64,000 nucleotides of DNA from Hydractinia symbiolongicarpus (GCF_029227915.1 NC_079884.1:30878001-30942000); one strand, 5' to 3'; counted from the first letter of the stretch, positions 25,556-39,939 are shown. Program-made: numbers and translations. The notes: generated by a model from the sequence alone, not told the origin.

Positions 25556-28500
25556 ACTCGGCCCGTATAGTCCAAAGTATACAAATAAAGTACCCAGGGA
25601 GTAAACTCATTTCCCGAACGATTTTTAAATTATTTTTTCACCACTAAAAAGCATGAGACTTGTAGTTTTCAAAAATGTTTTCATTTTTGATGAGACGCTT
25701 AATGAAAGAAGTTTAATCGCGGCAAACGAAACCCCCCAATTTTCCGTAAATCCCAGGCTTGGCCCGTATAGTCGAATGTATACAAAGAAAGTACCCTGTG
25801 AGTAAACTCATTTCCCGAACGATTTTTTAAATTATTTTTTCACCACTAACACGCATGAGACTTGTAGTTTTTAGAAATATTTTCATTTTTGATGAGACGC
25901 TTAATGAAAGTGGTTTAATCGCCGGCAAACGAAAATCCGCGATTTCCCGTAAATCCTGGACTCGGCCCGTATAGTCAAAAGTATACAAAGAAAGTACCCT
26001 GTGAGTAAACTCATTTCCCAAACGATTTTTTAAATTATTTTTTCACCACTAAAACGCATGAGACTTGTAGTTTTCAAAAATGTTTTCATTTTTGATGAGA
26101 CGCTTAATGAAAGAGGTTTAATCGCCGGCAAACGAAATCCCGCGATTTCCCGTAAATCCCGCCCTTGGCCCGTATAGTCGAATGTATACAAAGAAAGTAC
26201 CCAGGGAGTAAACTCATTTCCCGAACGATTTTTTTAAATTTTTTTTTCACCACTAAAACGCATGAGACTTGTAGTTTTCAAAAATGTTTTCATTTTGATA
26301 AGACGCTTAATGAAAGAAGTTTAATCGCGGCAAACGATACCCCCCAATTTTCCGTAAATCCCAGGCTTGGCCCGTATAGTCGAATGTATACAAAGAAAGT
26401 ACCCTGTGAGTAAACTCATTTCCCGAACGATTTTTTAAATTATTTTTTCACCACTAAAACGCATGAGACTTGTAGTTTTTAGAAATATTTTCATTTTTGA
26501 TGAGACGCTTAATGAAAGTGGTTTAATCGCCGGCAAACGAAAACCCGCGATTTCCCGTAAATCCCGGGCTTGGCCCGTATAGTCAAAAGTATACAAAGAA
26601 AGTACCCAGGGAGTAAACTCATTTTCCGAACGATTTTTTAAATTATCTTTTCACCACTACAACGCATGAGACTTTTAGTTTTCAAAAATGTTTTCATTTT
26701 TGATGAGGCGCTGAATAAAAGAAGTTTAATCGCCCTCAAACGAAAATCTGCGATTCCCAGTAAATCCCGACTCGGCCCGTATAGTCCAAAGTATACAAAT
26801 AAAGTACCCAGGGAGTAAACTCATTTCCCGAACGATTTTTAAATTATTTTTTCACCACTACAACGCATGAGACTTGTAGTTTTCAAAAATGTTTTCATTT
26901 TTGATGAGACGCTTAATGAAAGAAGTTTAATCGCGGCAAACGAAACCCCCCAATTTTCCGTAAATCCCAGGCTTGGCCCGTATAGTCGAATGTATACAAA
27001 GAAAGTACCCTGTGAGTAAACTCATTTCCCGAACGATTTTTTAAATTATTTTTTCACCACTAACACGCATGAGACTTGTAGTTTTTAGAAATATTTTCAT
27101 TTTTGATGAGACGCTTAATGAAAGTGGTTTAATCGCCGGCAAACGAAAATCCGCGATTTCCCGTAAATCCTGGACTCGGCCCGTATAGTCAAAAGTATAC
27201 AAAGAAAGTACCCTGTGAGTAAACTCATTTCCCAAACGATTTTTTAAATTATTTTTTCACCACTAAAACGCATGAGACTTGTAGTTTTCAAAAATGTTTT
27301 CATTTTTGATGAGACGCTTAATGAAAGAGGTTTAATCGCCGGCAAACGAAATCCCGCGATTTCCCGTAAATCCCGCGCTTGGCCCGTATAGTCGAATGTA
27401 TACAAAGAAAGTACCCAGGGAGTAAACTCATTTCCCGAACGATTTTTTTAAATTTTTTTTTCACCACTAAAACGCATGAGACTTGTAGTTTTCAAAAATG
27501 TTTTCATTTTGATAAGACGCTTAATGAAAGAAGTTTAATCGCGGCAAACGATACCCCCCAATTTTCCGTAAATCCCAGGCTTGGCCCGTATAGTCGAATG
27601 TATACAAAGAAAGTACCCTGTGAGTAAACTCATTTCCCGAACGATTTTTTAAATTATTTTTTCACCACTAAAACGCATGAGACTTGTAGTTTTTAGAAAT
27701 ATTTTCATTTTTGATGAGACGCTTAATGAAAGTGGTTTAATCGCCGGCAAACGAAAACCCGCGATTTCCCGTAAATCCCGGGCTTGGCCCGTATAGTCAA
27801 AAGTATACAAAGAAAGTACCCAGGGAGTAAACTCATTTTCCGAACGATTTTTTAAATTATCTTTTCACCACTACAACGCATGAGACTTTTAGTTTTCAAA
27901 AATGTTTTCATTTTTGATGAGGCGCTGAATAGAAGAAGTTTAATCGTCCTCAAACGAAAATCTGCGATTCCCAGTAAATCCCGACTCGGCCCGTATAGTC
28001 CAAAGTATACAAATAAAGTACCCAGGGAGTAAACTCATTTCCCGAACGATTTTTAAATTATTTTTTCACCACTAAAAAGCATGAGACTTGTAGTTTTCAA
28101 AAATGTTTTCATTTTTGATGAGACGCTTAATGAAAGAAGTTTAATCGCGGCAAACGAAACCCCCCCAATTTTCCGTAAATCCCAGGCTTGGCCCGTATAG
28201 TCGAATGTATACAAAGAAAGTACCCTGTGAGTAAACTCATTTCCCGAACGATTTTTTAAATTATTTTTTCACCACTAACACGCATGAGACTTGTAGTTTT
28301 TAGAAATATTTTCATTTTTGATGAGACGCTTAATGAAAGTGGTTTAATCGCCGGCAAACGAAAATCCGCGATTTCCCGTAAATCCTGGACTCGGCCCGTA
28401 TAGTCAAAAGTATACAAAGAAAGTACCCTGTGAGTAAACTCATTTCCCAAACGATTTTTTAAATTATTTTTTCACCACTAAAACGCATGAGACTTGTAGT

Positions 28501-31500
28501 TTTCAAAAATGTTTTCATTTTTGATGAGACGCTTAATGAAAGAGGTTTAATCGCCGGCAAACGAAATCCCGCGATTTCCCGTAAATCCCGCGCTTGGCCC
28601 GCATAGTCGAATGTATACAAAGAAAGTACCCAGGGAGTAAACTCATCTCCCGAACGATTTTTTAAATTTTTTTTTCACCTCTAAAACGCATGAGACTTGT
28701 AGTTTTCAAAAATGTTTTCATTTTGATAAGACGCTTAATGAAAGAAGTTTAATCGCGGCAAACGATACCCCCCAATTTTCCGTAAATCCCAGGCTTGGCC
28801 CGTATAGTCGAATGTATACAAAGAAAGTACCCTGTGAGTAAACTCATTTCCCGAACGATTTTTTAAATTATTTTTTCACCACTAAAACGCATGAGACTTG
28901 TAGTTTTTAGAAATATTTTCATTTTTGATGAGACGCTTAATGAAAGTGGTTTAATCGCCGGCAAACGAAAACCCGCGATTTCCCGTAAATCCCGGGCTTG
29001 GCCCGTATAGTCAAAAGTATACAAAGAAAGTACCCAGGGAGTAAACTCATTTTCCGAACGATTTTTTAAATTATCTTTTCACCACTACAACGCATGAGAC
29101 TTTTAGTTTTCAAAAATGTTTTCATTTTTGATGAGGCGCTGAATAAAAGAAGTTTAATCGTCCTCAAACGAAAATCTGCGATTCCCAGTAAATCCCGACT
29201 CGGCCCGTATAGTCCAAAGTATACAAAGAAAGTACCCAGGGAGTAAACTCATTTCCCGAACGATTTTTAAATTATTTTTTCACCACTAAAAAGCATGAGA
29301 CTTGTAGTTTTCAAAAATGTTTTCATTTTTGATGAGACGCTTAATGAAAGAAGTTTAATCGCGGCAAACGAAACCCCCCAATTTTCCGTAAATCCCAGGT
29401 TTGGCCCGTATAGTCGAATGTATACAAAGAAAGTACCCTGTGAGTAAACTCATTTCCCGAACGATTTTTTAAATTATTTTTTCACCACTAAAACGCATGA
29501 GACTTGTAGTTTTTAGAAATATTTTCATTTTTGATGAGACGCTTAATGAAAGTGGTTTAATCGCCGGCAAACGAAAATCCGCGATTTCCCGTAAATCCTG
29601 GACTCGGCCCGTATAGTCAAAAGTATACAAAGAAAGTACCCTGTGAGTAAACTCATTTCCCAAACGATTTTTTAAATTATTTTTTCACCACTAAAACGCA
29701 TGAGACTTGTAGTTTTCAAAAATGTTTTCATTTTTGATGAGACGCTTAATGAAAGAGGTTTAATCGCCGGCAAACGAAATCCCGCGATTTCCCGTAAATC
29801 CCGCGCTTGGCCCGTATAGTCGAATGTATACAAAGAAAGTACCCAGGGAGTAAACTCATTTTCCGAACGATTTTTTAAATTATCTTTTCACCACTACAAC
29901 GCATGAGACTTTTAGTTTTCAAAAATGTTTTCATTTTTGATGAGGCGCTGAATAAAAGAAGTTTAATCGCGGCAAACGAAACCCCCCAATTTTCCGTAAA
30001 TCCCAGGCTTGGCCCGTATAGTCGAATGTATACAAAGAAAGTACCCTGTGAGTAAACTCATTTCCCGAACGATTTTTTAAATTATTTTTTCACCACTAAA
30101 ACGCATGAGACTTGTAGTTTTTAGAAATATTTTCATTTTTGATGAGACGCTTAATGAAAGTGGTTTAATCGCCGGCAAACGAAAATCCGCGATTTCCCGT
30201 AAATCCTGGACTCCGCCCGTATAGTCAAAAGTATACAAAGAAAGTACCCTGTGAGTAAACTCATTTCCCAAACGATTTTTTAAATTATTTTTTCACCACT
30301 AAAAGGCATGAGACTTGTAGTTTTCAAAAATGTTTTCATTTTTGATGAGACGCTTAATGAAAGAGGTTTAATCGCCGGCAAACGAAATCCCGCGATTTCC
30401 CGTAAATCCCGCGCTTGGCCCGTATAGTCGAATGTATACAAAGAAAGTACCCAGGGAGTAAACTCATTTCCCGAACGATTTTTTAAATTTTTTTTTCACC
30501 ACTAAAACGCATGAGACTTGTAGTTTTCAAAAATGTTTTCATTTTGATGAGACGCTTAATGAAAGAAGTTTAATCGCGGCAAACGATACCCCCCAATTTT
30601 CCGTAAATCCCAGGCTTGGCCCGTATAATCGAATGTATACAAAGAAAGTACCCTGTGAGTAAACTCATTTCCCGAACGATTTTTTAAATTATTTTTTCAC
30701 CACTAAAACGCATGAGACTTGTAGTTTTTAGAAATATTTTCATTTTTGATGAGACGCTTAATGAAAGTGGTTTAATCGCCGGCAAACGAAAACCCGCGAT
30801 TTCCCGTAAATCCCGGGCTTGGCCCGTATAGTCAAAAGTATACAAAGAAAGTACCCAGGGAGTAAACTCATTTTCCGAACGATTTTTTAAATTATCTTTT
30901 CACCACTACAACGCATGAGACTTTTAGTTTTCAAAAATGTTTTCATTTTTGATGAGGCGCTGAATAAAAGAAGTTTAATCGCCCTCAAACAAAAATCTGC
31001 GATTCCCAGTAAATCCCGACTCGGCCCGTATAGTCCAAAGTATACAAAGAAAGTACCCAGGGAGTAAACTCATTTCCCGAACGATTTTTAAATTATTTTT
31101 TCACCACTAAAAAGCATGAGACTTGTAGTTTTCAAAAATGTTTTCATTTTTGATGAGACGCTTAATGAAAGAAGTTTAATCGCGGCAAACGAAACCCCCC
31201 AATTTTCCGTAAATCCCAGGTTTGGCCCGTATAGTCGAATGTATACAAAGAAAGTACCCTGTGAGTAAACTCATTTCCCGAACGATTTTTTATATTATTT
31301 TTTCACCACTAAAACGCATGAGACTTGTAGTTTTTAGAAATATTTTCATTTTTGATGAGACGCTTAATGAAAGTGGTTTAATCGCCGGCAAACGAAAATC
31401 CGCGATTTCCCGTAAATCCTGGACTCGGCCCGTATAGTCAAAAGTATACAAAGAAAGTACCCTGTGAGTAAACTCATTTCCCAAACGATTTTTTAAATTA

Positions 31501-32470
31501 TTTTTTCACCACTAAAACGCATGAGACTTGTAGTTTTCAAAAATGTTTTCATTTTTGATGAGACGCTTAATGAAAGAGGTTTAATCGCCGGCAAACGAAA
31601 TCCCGCGATTTCCCGTAAATCCCGCGCTTGGCCCGTATAGTCGAATGTATACAAAGAAAGTACCCAGGGAGTAAACTCATTTCCCGAACGATTTTTTAAA
31701 TTTTTTTTTCACCACTAAAACGCATGAGACTTGTAGTTTTCAAAAATGTTTTCATTTTGATGAGACGCTTAATGAAAGAAGTTTAATCGCGGCAAACGAT
31801 ACCCCCCAATTTTCCGTAAATCCCAGGCTTGGCCCGTATAGTCGAATGTATACAAAGAAAGTACCCTGTGAGTAAACTCATTTCCCGAACGATTTTTTAA
31901 ATTATTTTTTCACCACTAAAACGCATGAGACTTGTAGTTTTTAGAAATATTTTCATTTTTGATGAGACGCTTAATGAAAGTGGTTTAATCGCCGGCAAAC
32001 GAAAACTCGCGATTTCCCGTAAATCCCGGGCTTGGCCCGTATAGTCAAAAGTATACAAAGAAAGTACCCAGGGAGTAAACTCATTTTCCGAACGATTTTT
32101 TAAATTATCTTTTCACCACTACAACGCATGAGACTTTTAGTTTTCAAAAATGTTTTCATTTTTGATGAGGCGCTGAATAAAAGAAGTTTAATTGCCCTCA
32201 AACGAAAATCTGCGATACCCAGTAAATCCCGACTCGGCCCGTATAGTCCAAAGTATACAAAGAAAGTACCCAGGGAGTAAACTCATTTCCCGAACGATTT
32301 TTAAATTATTTTTTCACCACTAAAAAGCATGAGACTTGTAGTTTTCAAATATGTTTTCATTTTTGATGAGACGCTTAATGAAAGAGGTTTAATCGCCGGC
32401 AAACGAAATCCCGCGATTTCCCGTAAATCCCGCGCTTGGCCCGTATAGTCGAATGTATACAAATAAAGTA
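25131..32470 (+). repeat. HOR block: 3-monomer (607 bp) nested in 6-monomer (1214 bp), most regular part of the window
   Basis: The CAATTTTCCGTAAATCCC form is at 25131, 25737, 26345, 26951, 27559, 28166, 28773, 29379, 29987, 30594, 31200 and 31807, all steps of 606-608 bp. Upstream of it GATACC and GAAACC alternate, giving a true period of about 1214 bp (25131, 26345, 27559, 28773). The alternation breaks once at 29379/29987, where two GAAACC types follow each other; a 3-monomer segment was gained there, or lost from a larger unit. Within a 6-monomer unit the GTCGAAT (plus) and GTCAAAA/GTCCAAA (minus) states run + - + + - - from about 25765. Confidence 0.9.
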
Positions 32471-34293
32471 CCCAGGGAGTAAACTCATTTCCCGAACGAT
32501 TTTTTAAATTTTTTTTTCACCACTAAAACGCATGAGACTTGTAGTTTTCAAAAATGTTTTCATTTTTGATGAGACGCTTAATGAAAGAAGTTTAATCGCG
32601 GCAAACGAAACCCCTCAATTTTCCGTAAATCCCAGGCTTGGCCCGTATAGTCGAATGTATACAAAGAAAGTACCCTGTGAGTAAACTCATTTCCCGAACG
32701 ATTTTGTAAATTATTTTTTCACCATTAAAACGCATGAGACTTGTAGTTTTTAGAAATATTTTCATTTTTGATGAGACGCTTAATGAAAGTGGTTTAATCG
32801 CCGGCAAACGAAAATCCGCGATTTCCCGTAAATCCTGGACTCGGCCCGTATAGTCAAAAGTATACAAAGAAAGTACCCTGTGAGTAAACTCATTTCCCAA
32901 ACGATTTTTTAAATTATTTTTTCACCACTAAAACGCATGAGACTTGTTGTTTTCAAAAATGTTTTCATTTTTGATGAGACGCTTAATGAAAGAGGTTTAA
33001 TCGCCGGCAAACGAAATCCCGCGATTTCCCGTAAATCCCGTGCTTGGCCCGTATAGTCGAATGTATACAAAGAAAGTACCCAGGGAGTAAACTCATTTCC
33101 CGAACGATTTTTTAAATTTTTTTTTCACCACTAAAACGCATGAGACTTGTAGTTTTCAAAAATGTTTTCATTTTTGATGAGACGCTTAATGAAAGAAGTT
33201 TAATCGCGGCAAACGAAACCCCTCAATTTTCCGTAAATCCCAGGCTTGGCCCGTATAGTCGAATGTATACAAAGAAAGTACCCTGTGAGTAAACTCATTT
33301 CCCGAACGATTTTGTAAATTATTTTTTCACCATTAAAACGCATGAGACTTGTAGTTTTTAGAAATATTTTCATTTTTGATGAGACGCTTAATGAAAGTGG
33401 TTTAATCGCCGGCAAACGAAAATCCGCGATTTCCCGTAAATCCTGGACTCGGCCCGTATAGTCAAAAGTATACAAAGAAAGTACCCTGTGAGTAAACTCA
33501 TTTCCCAAACGATTTTTTAAATTATTTTTTCACCACTAAAACGCATGAGACTTGTTGTTTTCAAAAATGTTTTCATTTTTGATGAGACGCTTAATGAAAG
33601 AGGTTTAATCGCCGGCAAACGAAATCCCGCGATTTCCCGTAAATCCCGCGCTTGGCCCGTATAGTCGAATGTATACAAAGAAAGTACCCAGGGAGTAAAC
33701 TCATTTCCCGAACGATTTTTTAAATTTTTTTTTCACCACTAAAACGCATGAGACTTGTAGTTTTCAAAAATGTTTTCATTTTTGATGAGACGCTTAATGA
33801 AAGAAGTTTAATCGCGGCAAACGAAACCCCTCAATTTTCCGTAAATCCCAGGCTTGGCCCGTATAGTCGAATGTATACAAAGAAAGTACCCTGTGAGTAA
33901 ACTCATTTCCCGAACGATTTTGTAAATTATTTTTTCACCATTAAAACGCATGAGACTTGTAGTTTTTAGAAATATTTTCATTTTTGATGAGACGCTTAAT
34001 GAAAGTGGTTTAATCGCCGGCAAACGAAAATCCGCGATTTCCCGTAAATCCTGGACTCGGCCCGTATAGTCAAAAGTATACAAAGAAAGTACCCTGTGAG
34101 TAAACTCATTTCCCAAACGATTTTTTAAATTATTTTTTCACCACTAAAACGCATGAGACTTGTTGTTTTCAAAAATGTTTTCATTTTTGATGAGACGCTT
34201 AATGAAAGAGGTTTAATCGCCGGCAAACGAAATCCCGCGATTTCCCGTAAATCCCGCGCTTGGCCCGTATAGTCGAATGTATACAAAGAAAGT
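32470..34293 (+). repeat. Three near-identical copies of a 608-bp trimer
   Basis: Private changes occur three times with a step of exactly 608 bp. ATTTTGTAAA is at 32701, 33309 and 33917; GACTTGTTGTTT is at 32941, 33549 and 34157; CCCCTCAATTTTCC lies near 32612, 33220 and 33828. The only difference I noticed is CCCGTGCTTGG near 33036 against CCCGCGCTTGG in the other two. The shared private changes show that one trimer was amplified after those changes arose. Confidence 0.9.
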
Positions 34294-35700
34294 ACCCAGG
34301 GAGTAAACTCATTTCCCGAACGATTTTTTAAATTTTTTTTTCACCACTAAAACGCATGAGACTTGTAGTTTTCAAAAATGTTTTCATTTTGATGAGACGC
34401 TTAATGAAAGAAGTTTAATCGCGGCAAACGATACCCCCCAATTTTCCGTAAATCCCAGGCTTGGCCCGTATAGTCGAATGTATACAAAGAAAGTACCCTG
34501 TGAGTAAACTCATTTCCCGAACGATTTTTTAAATTATTTTTTCACCACTAAAACGCATGAGACTTGTAGTTTTTAGAAATATTTTCATTTTTGATGAGAC
34601 GCTTAATGAAAGTGGTTTAATCGCCGGCAAACGAAAACCCGCGATTTCCCGTAAATCCCGGGCTTGGCCCGTATAGTCAAAAGTATACAAAGAAAGTACC
34701 CAGGGAGTAAACTCATTTTCCGAACGATTTTTTAAATTATCTTTTCACCACTACAACGCATGAGACTTTTAGTTTTCAAAAATGTTTTCATTTTTGATGA
34801 GGCGCTGAATAAAAGAAGTTTAATCGCCCTCAAACGAAAATCTGCGATTCCCAGTAAATCCCGACTCGGCCCGTATAGTCCAAAGTATACAAAGAAAGTA
34901 CCCAGGGAGTAAACTCATTTCCCGAACGATTTTTAAATTATTTTTTCACCACTAAAAAGCATGAGACTTGTAGTTTTCAAAAATGTTTTCATTTTTGATG
35001 AGACGCTTAATGAAAGAGGTTTAATTGCCGGCAAACGAAATCCCGCGATTTCCCGTAAATCCCGCGCTTGGCCCGTATAGTCGAATGTATACAAATAAAG
35101 TACCCAGGGAGTAAACTCATTTCCCGAACGATTTTTTTAATTTTTTTTTCACCACTAAAACGCATGAGACTTGTAGTTTTCAAAAATGTTTTCATTTTTG
35201 ATGAGACGCTTAATGAAAGAAGTTTAATCGCGGCAAACGAAACCCCTCAATTTTCCGTAAATCCCAGGCTTGGCCCGTATAGTCGAATGTATACAAAGAA
35301 AGTACCCTGTGAGTAAACTCATTTCCCGAACGATTTTTTAAATTATTTTTTCACCACTAAAACGCATGAGACTTGTAGTTTTTAGAAATATTTTCATTTT
35401 TGATGAGACGCTTAATGAAAGTGGTTTAATCGCCGGCAAACGAAAACCCGCGATTTCCCGTAAATCCCGGGCTTGGCCCGTATAGTTGAATGTATAAAAA
35501 GAAAGTACCCTGTGAGTAAACTCATTTCCAAAACGATTTTTTAAATTATCTTTTCACCACTAAAACGCATGAGACTTGTAGTTTTCAAAAATGTTTATAT
35601 TTTTGATGAGACGCTGAATAAAAGAAGTTCAATCGCCGGCAAACGAAAACCCCCTATTTCCTGTAAACCCCGGACTGGGCCCGTATAGTCAAAAGTATAC
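34294..35700 (+). repeat. Satellite monomers linking the trimer block to the 7-mer block
   Basis: The first part still resembles the 6-monomer unit at 25-32 kb, with the CAATTTTCCG form at 34439 and 35248. From about 35460 the monomers change to the type with GTATAGTTGAATG, CCCCCTATTTCCTG and TACGAAGAAAG. No non-satellite sequence is present. Confidence 0.7.
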
Positions 35701-37973
35701 GAAGAAAGTACCCAGGGAGTAAACTCATTTCCCGAACGATTTTTTATATTATTTTTTTACCACTAAACGCATGAGACTTGTAGTTTTCGAAAATGTTTTC
35801 ATATTTGATGGGACGCTGAATAAAAGAAGTTTAATCGCCGGCAAACGAAAATCCGCGATTTCCCGTAAATCCTGGACACCACCCGTATAGTCAAAAGTAT
35901 ACAAAGAAAGTACCCTGTGTGTAAACTCATTTCCCAAACGATTTTTTAAATTATTTTTTCACCACTAAAACGCATGAGACTTGTAGTTTTCAAAAATGTT
36001 TTCATTTTTGATAAGACGCTTAATGAAAGAGGTTCAATCGCCGGCAAACAAAATCCCGCGATTTCCCGTAATTCCGGGGCTTGGCCCGTATAGTCGAATG
36101 TATACAAAGAAAGTACCCAGGGAGTAAACTCATCTCCCGAACGATTTTTTAAATTTTTTTTTCACCACTAAAACGCATGAGACTTGTAGTTTTCAAAAAT
36201 GTTTTCATTTTTGATGAGACGCTTAATGAAAGAAGTTTAATCGCGGCAAACGAAACCCCTCAATTTTCCGTAAATCCCAGGCTTGGCCCGTATAGTCGAA
36301 TGTATACAAAGAAAGTACCCTGTGAGTAAACTCATTTCCCGAACGATTTTTTAAATTATTTTTTCACCACTAAAACGCATGAGACTTGTAGTTTTTAGAA
36401 ATATTTTCATTTTTGATGAGACGCCTAATGAAAGTGGTTTAATCGCCGGCAAACGAAAACCCGCGATTTCCCGTAAATCCCGGGCTTGGCCCGTATAGTC
36501 GAATGTATACAAAGAAAGTACCCTGTGAGTAAACTCATTTCCAAAACGATTTTTTAAATTATCTTTTCACCACTAAAACGCATGAGACTTGTAGTTTTCA
36601 AAAATGTTTTCATTTTTGATGAGACGCTGAATAAAAGAAGTTCAATCGCCGGCAAACGAAAACCCCCTATTTCCTGTAAACTCCGGACTCGGCCCGTATA
36701 GTCAAAAGTATACGAAGAAAGTACCCAGGGAGTAAACTCATTTCCCGAACGATTTTTTATATTATTTTTTTACCACTAAACGCATGAGACTTGTAGTTTT
36801 TAGAAATATTTTCATTTTTGATGAGACGCTTAATGAAAGTGGTTTAATCGCCGGCAAACGAAAACCCGCGATTTCCCGTAAATCCCGGGCTTGGCCCGTA
36901 TAGTCGAATGTATACAAAGAAAGTACCCTGTGAGTAAACTCATTTCCAAAACGATTTTTTAAATTATCTTTTCACCACTAAAACGCATGAGACTTGTAGT
37001 TTTCAAAAATGTTTTCATTTTTGATGAGACGCTGAATAAAAGAAGTTCAATCGCCGGCAAACGAAAACCCCCTATTTCCTGTAAACTCCGGACTCGGCCC
37101 GTATAGTCAAAAGTATACGAAGAAAGTACCCAGGGAGTAAACTCATTTCCCGAACGATTTTTTATATTATTTTTTTACCACTAAACGCATGAGACTTGTA
37201 GTTTTCGAAAATGTTTTCATATTTGATGGGACGCTAAATAAAAGAAGTTTAATCGCCGGCAAACGAAAATCCGCGATTTCCCGTAAATCCTGGACTCGGC
37301 CCGTATAGTCAAAAGTATACAAAGAAAGTACCCTGTGAGTAAACTCATTTCCCAAACGATTTTTTAAATTATTTTTTCACCACTAAAACGCATGAGACTT
37401 GTAGTTTTCAAAAATGTTTTCATTTTTGATAAGACGCTTAATGAAAGAGGTTCAATCGCCGGCAAACAAAATCCCGCGATTTCCCGTAAATCCGGGGCTT
37501 GGCCCGTATAGTCGAATGCATACAAAGAAAGTACCCAGGGAGTAAACTCATTTCCCGAACGATTTTTTAAATTTTTTTTTCACCACTAAAACGCATAAGA
37601 CTTGTAGTTTTCAAAAATGTTTACATATTTGATGGGACGCTGAATAAAAGAAGTTTAATTTCCGGCAAACGAAAACCCGCGCATTCCCGTAAATCCCGGG
37701 ATTGGCCCGTATAGTCGAATGTATACAAAGAAAGGAGCCTGTGAGTAAACTCATTTCCCGAACGAATTTTTAAATTATTTTTTCACCACTAAAACGCATG
37801 AGACTTGTAGTTTTCAAAAATGTTTACATATTTGATGGGATGCTGAATAAAAGAAGTTTAATTTCCGGCAAACGAAAATCTGCGATTTCCCGTAAATCCC
37901 GGGCTTGACCCGTATAGTCAAAAGCATACAAAGAAAGTACCCAGGGAGTAAACTCATTTCCCGAACGATTTTT
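35701..37973 (+). repeat. HOR block: 7-monomer spacing (1418 bp) with an inner dimer duplication
   Basis: The unit with TACGAAGAAAG, TTTTCGAAAATG and CATATTTGATGGGACGC occurs near 35700-35937 and again 1418 bp later. It resembles the 7-monomer unit at 22.8-25.6 kb. Inside, the pair of monomers ending in CTATTTCCTGTAAACTCC is repeated at 36668 and 37072 (404 bp). The block ends where CCGGGATTGG and AAAGGAGCCTG forms appear for the first time (about 37700). Confidence 0.75.
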
Positions 37974-38298
37974 TAAATTATTTTTTCACCACTAAAACGC
38001 ATGAGACTTGTAGTTTTCAAAAATGTTTTCATTTTTGATGAGACGCTTAATGAAAGAGGTTTATTCGCCGGCAAACGAAATCCCGCGATTTCCCGTAAAT
38101 CCGGGGCTTGGCCCGTATAGTCGAATGTATACAAAGAAAGTACCCAGGGAGTAAACTCATTTCCCGAACGATTTTTTAAATTTTTTTTCACCACTAAAAC
38201 GCATGAGACTTGTAGTTTTCAAAAATGTTTTCATTTTGATGAGACGCTTAATGAAAGAGGTTTAATCGGCGGCAAACGAAAACCCGCTATTTCTCGTA

Positions 38299-38310
38299 AA
38301 TCCCGGGATT
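38299..38310. other. 12-bp perfect palindrome AATCCCGGGATT (variant monomers)
   Basis: In monomers that read CCCGGGATTGG instead of CCCGGGCTTGG, a single C-to-A change turns the CCCGGG core into a 12-bp perfect palindrome. The form recurs often from about 37.7 kb to the right end, for example near 38500, 39525, 40530, 41750, 43980, 46410, 48240, 52700, 54320 and 61620. I did not see it in the left half. It is a useful subfamily marker; no function is claimed. Confidence 0.7.
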
Positions 38311-39939
38311 GGCCCGTATAGTCGAATGTATACAAAGAAAGTACCCAGGGAGTAAACTCATTTCCCGAACGATTTTTTATATTATTTTTTCACCACTAAA
38401 ACGCATGAGACTTGTAGTTTTTAAAAATGTTTTCATTTTTGATGAGACGCTTAATGAAAGAAGTTTAATCGCCGGCAAACGAAAACCCGCGATTTCCCGT
38501 AAATCCCGGGATTGGCCCGTAAAGTCGAATGTATACAAAGAAAGTACCCTGTGAGTAAACTCATTTCCAGAACGATTTTTTAAATTATTGTTTCACCACT
38601 GAAACGCATAAGACTTGTAGTTTTTAGAAATATTTTCATTTTTGATGAGACGCTTAATGAAAGTGGTTTAATCGCCGGCAAACGAAAACCCGCGATTTCC
38701 CGTAAATCCCGGGCTTGGCCCGTATAGTCGAATGTATACAAAGAAAGTACCCTGTGAGTAAACTCATTTCCAAAACGATTTTTTAAATTATCTTTTCACC
38801 ACTAAAACGCATGAGACTTGTAGTTTTCAAAAATGTTTTCATTTTTGATGAGACGCTGAATAAAAGAAGTTCAATCGCCGGCAAACGAAAACCCCCTATT
38901 TCCTGTAAACCCCGGACTCGGCCCGTATAGTCAAAAGTATACGAAGAAAGTACCCAGGGAGTAAACTCATTTCCCGAACGATTTTTTATATTATTTTTTT
39001 ACCACTAAACGCATGAGACTTGTAGTTTTCGAAAATGTTTTCATATTTGATGGGACGCTGAATAAAAGAAGTTTAATCGCCGGCAAACGAAAATCCGCGA
39101 TTTCCCGTAAATCCTGGACTCGGCCCGTATAGTCAAAAGTATACAAAGAAAGTACCCTGTGAGTAAACTCATTTCCCAAACGATTTTTTAAATTATTTTT
39201 TCACCACTAAAACGCATGAGACTTGTAGTTTTCAAAAATGTTTTCATTTTTGATAAGACGCTTAATGAAAGAGGTTCAATCGCCGGCAAACAAAATCCGG
39301 CGATTTCCCGTAAATCCGGGGCTTGGCCCGTATAGTCGAATGTATACAAAGAAAGTACCCAGGGAGTAAACTCATTTCCCGAACGATTTTTTAAATTTTT
39401 TTTTCACCACTAAAACGCATAAGACTTGTAGTTTTCAAAATGGTTTACATATTTGATGGGACGCTGAATAAAAGAAGTTTAATTTCCGGCAAACGAAAAC
39501 CCGCGATTTCCCGTAAATCCCGGGATTGGCCCGTATAGTCGAATGTATACAAAGAAAGGAGCCTGTGAGTAAACTCATTTCCCGAACGATTTTTTAAATT
39601 ATTTTTTCACCACTAAAACGCATGAGACTTGTAGTTTTCAAAAATGTTTACATATTTGATGGGACGCTGAATAAAAGAAGTTTAATTTCCGGCAAACGAA
39701 AATCTGCGATTTCCCGTAAATCCCGGGCTTGACCCGTATAGTCAAAAGCATACAAAGAAAGTACCCAGGGAGTAAACTCATTTCCCGAACGATTTTTTAA
39801 ATTATTTTTTCACCACTAAAACGCATGAGACTTGTAGTTTTCAAAAATGTTTTCATTTTTGATGAGACGTTGAATAAAAGAAGTTTAATCGCCGGCAAAC
39901 GAAAACCCGCCATTTCCCGTAAACCCCGGACTCGGCCCG

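Noticed and set aside
32592-34116. Three identical 102-codon minus-strand frames as a possible tandem gene family
   Set aside because: They coincide exactly with the 608-bp trimer triplication. The frame is opened by the private T-to-G change in TTTTGTAAA and spans most of one monomer plus part of the next. Identity is explained by recent DNA duplication, with no sign of coding constraint.
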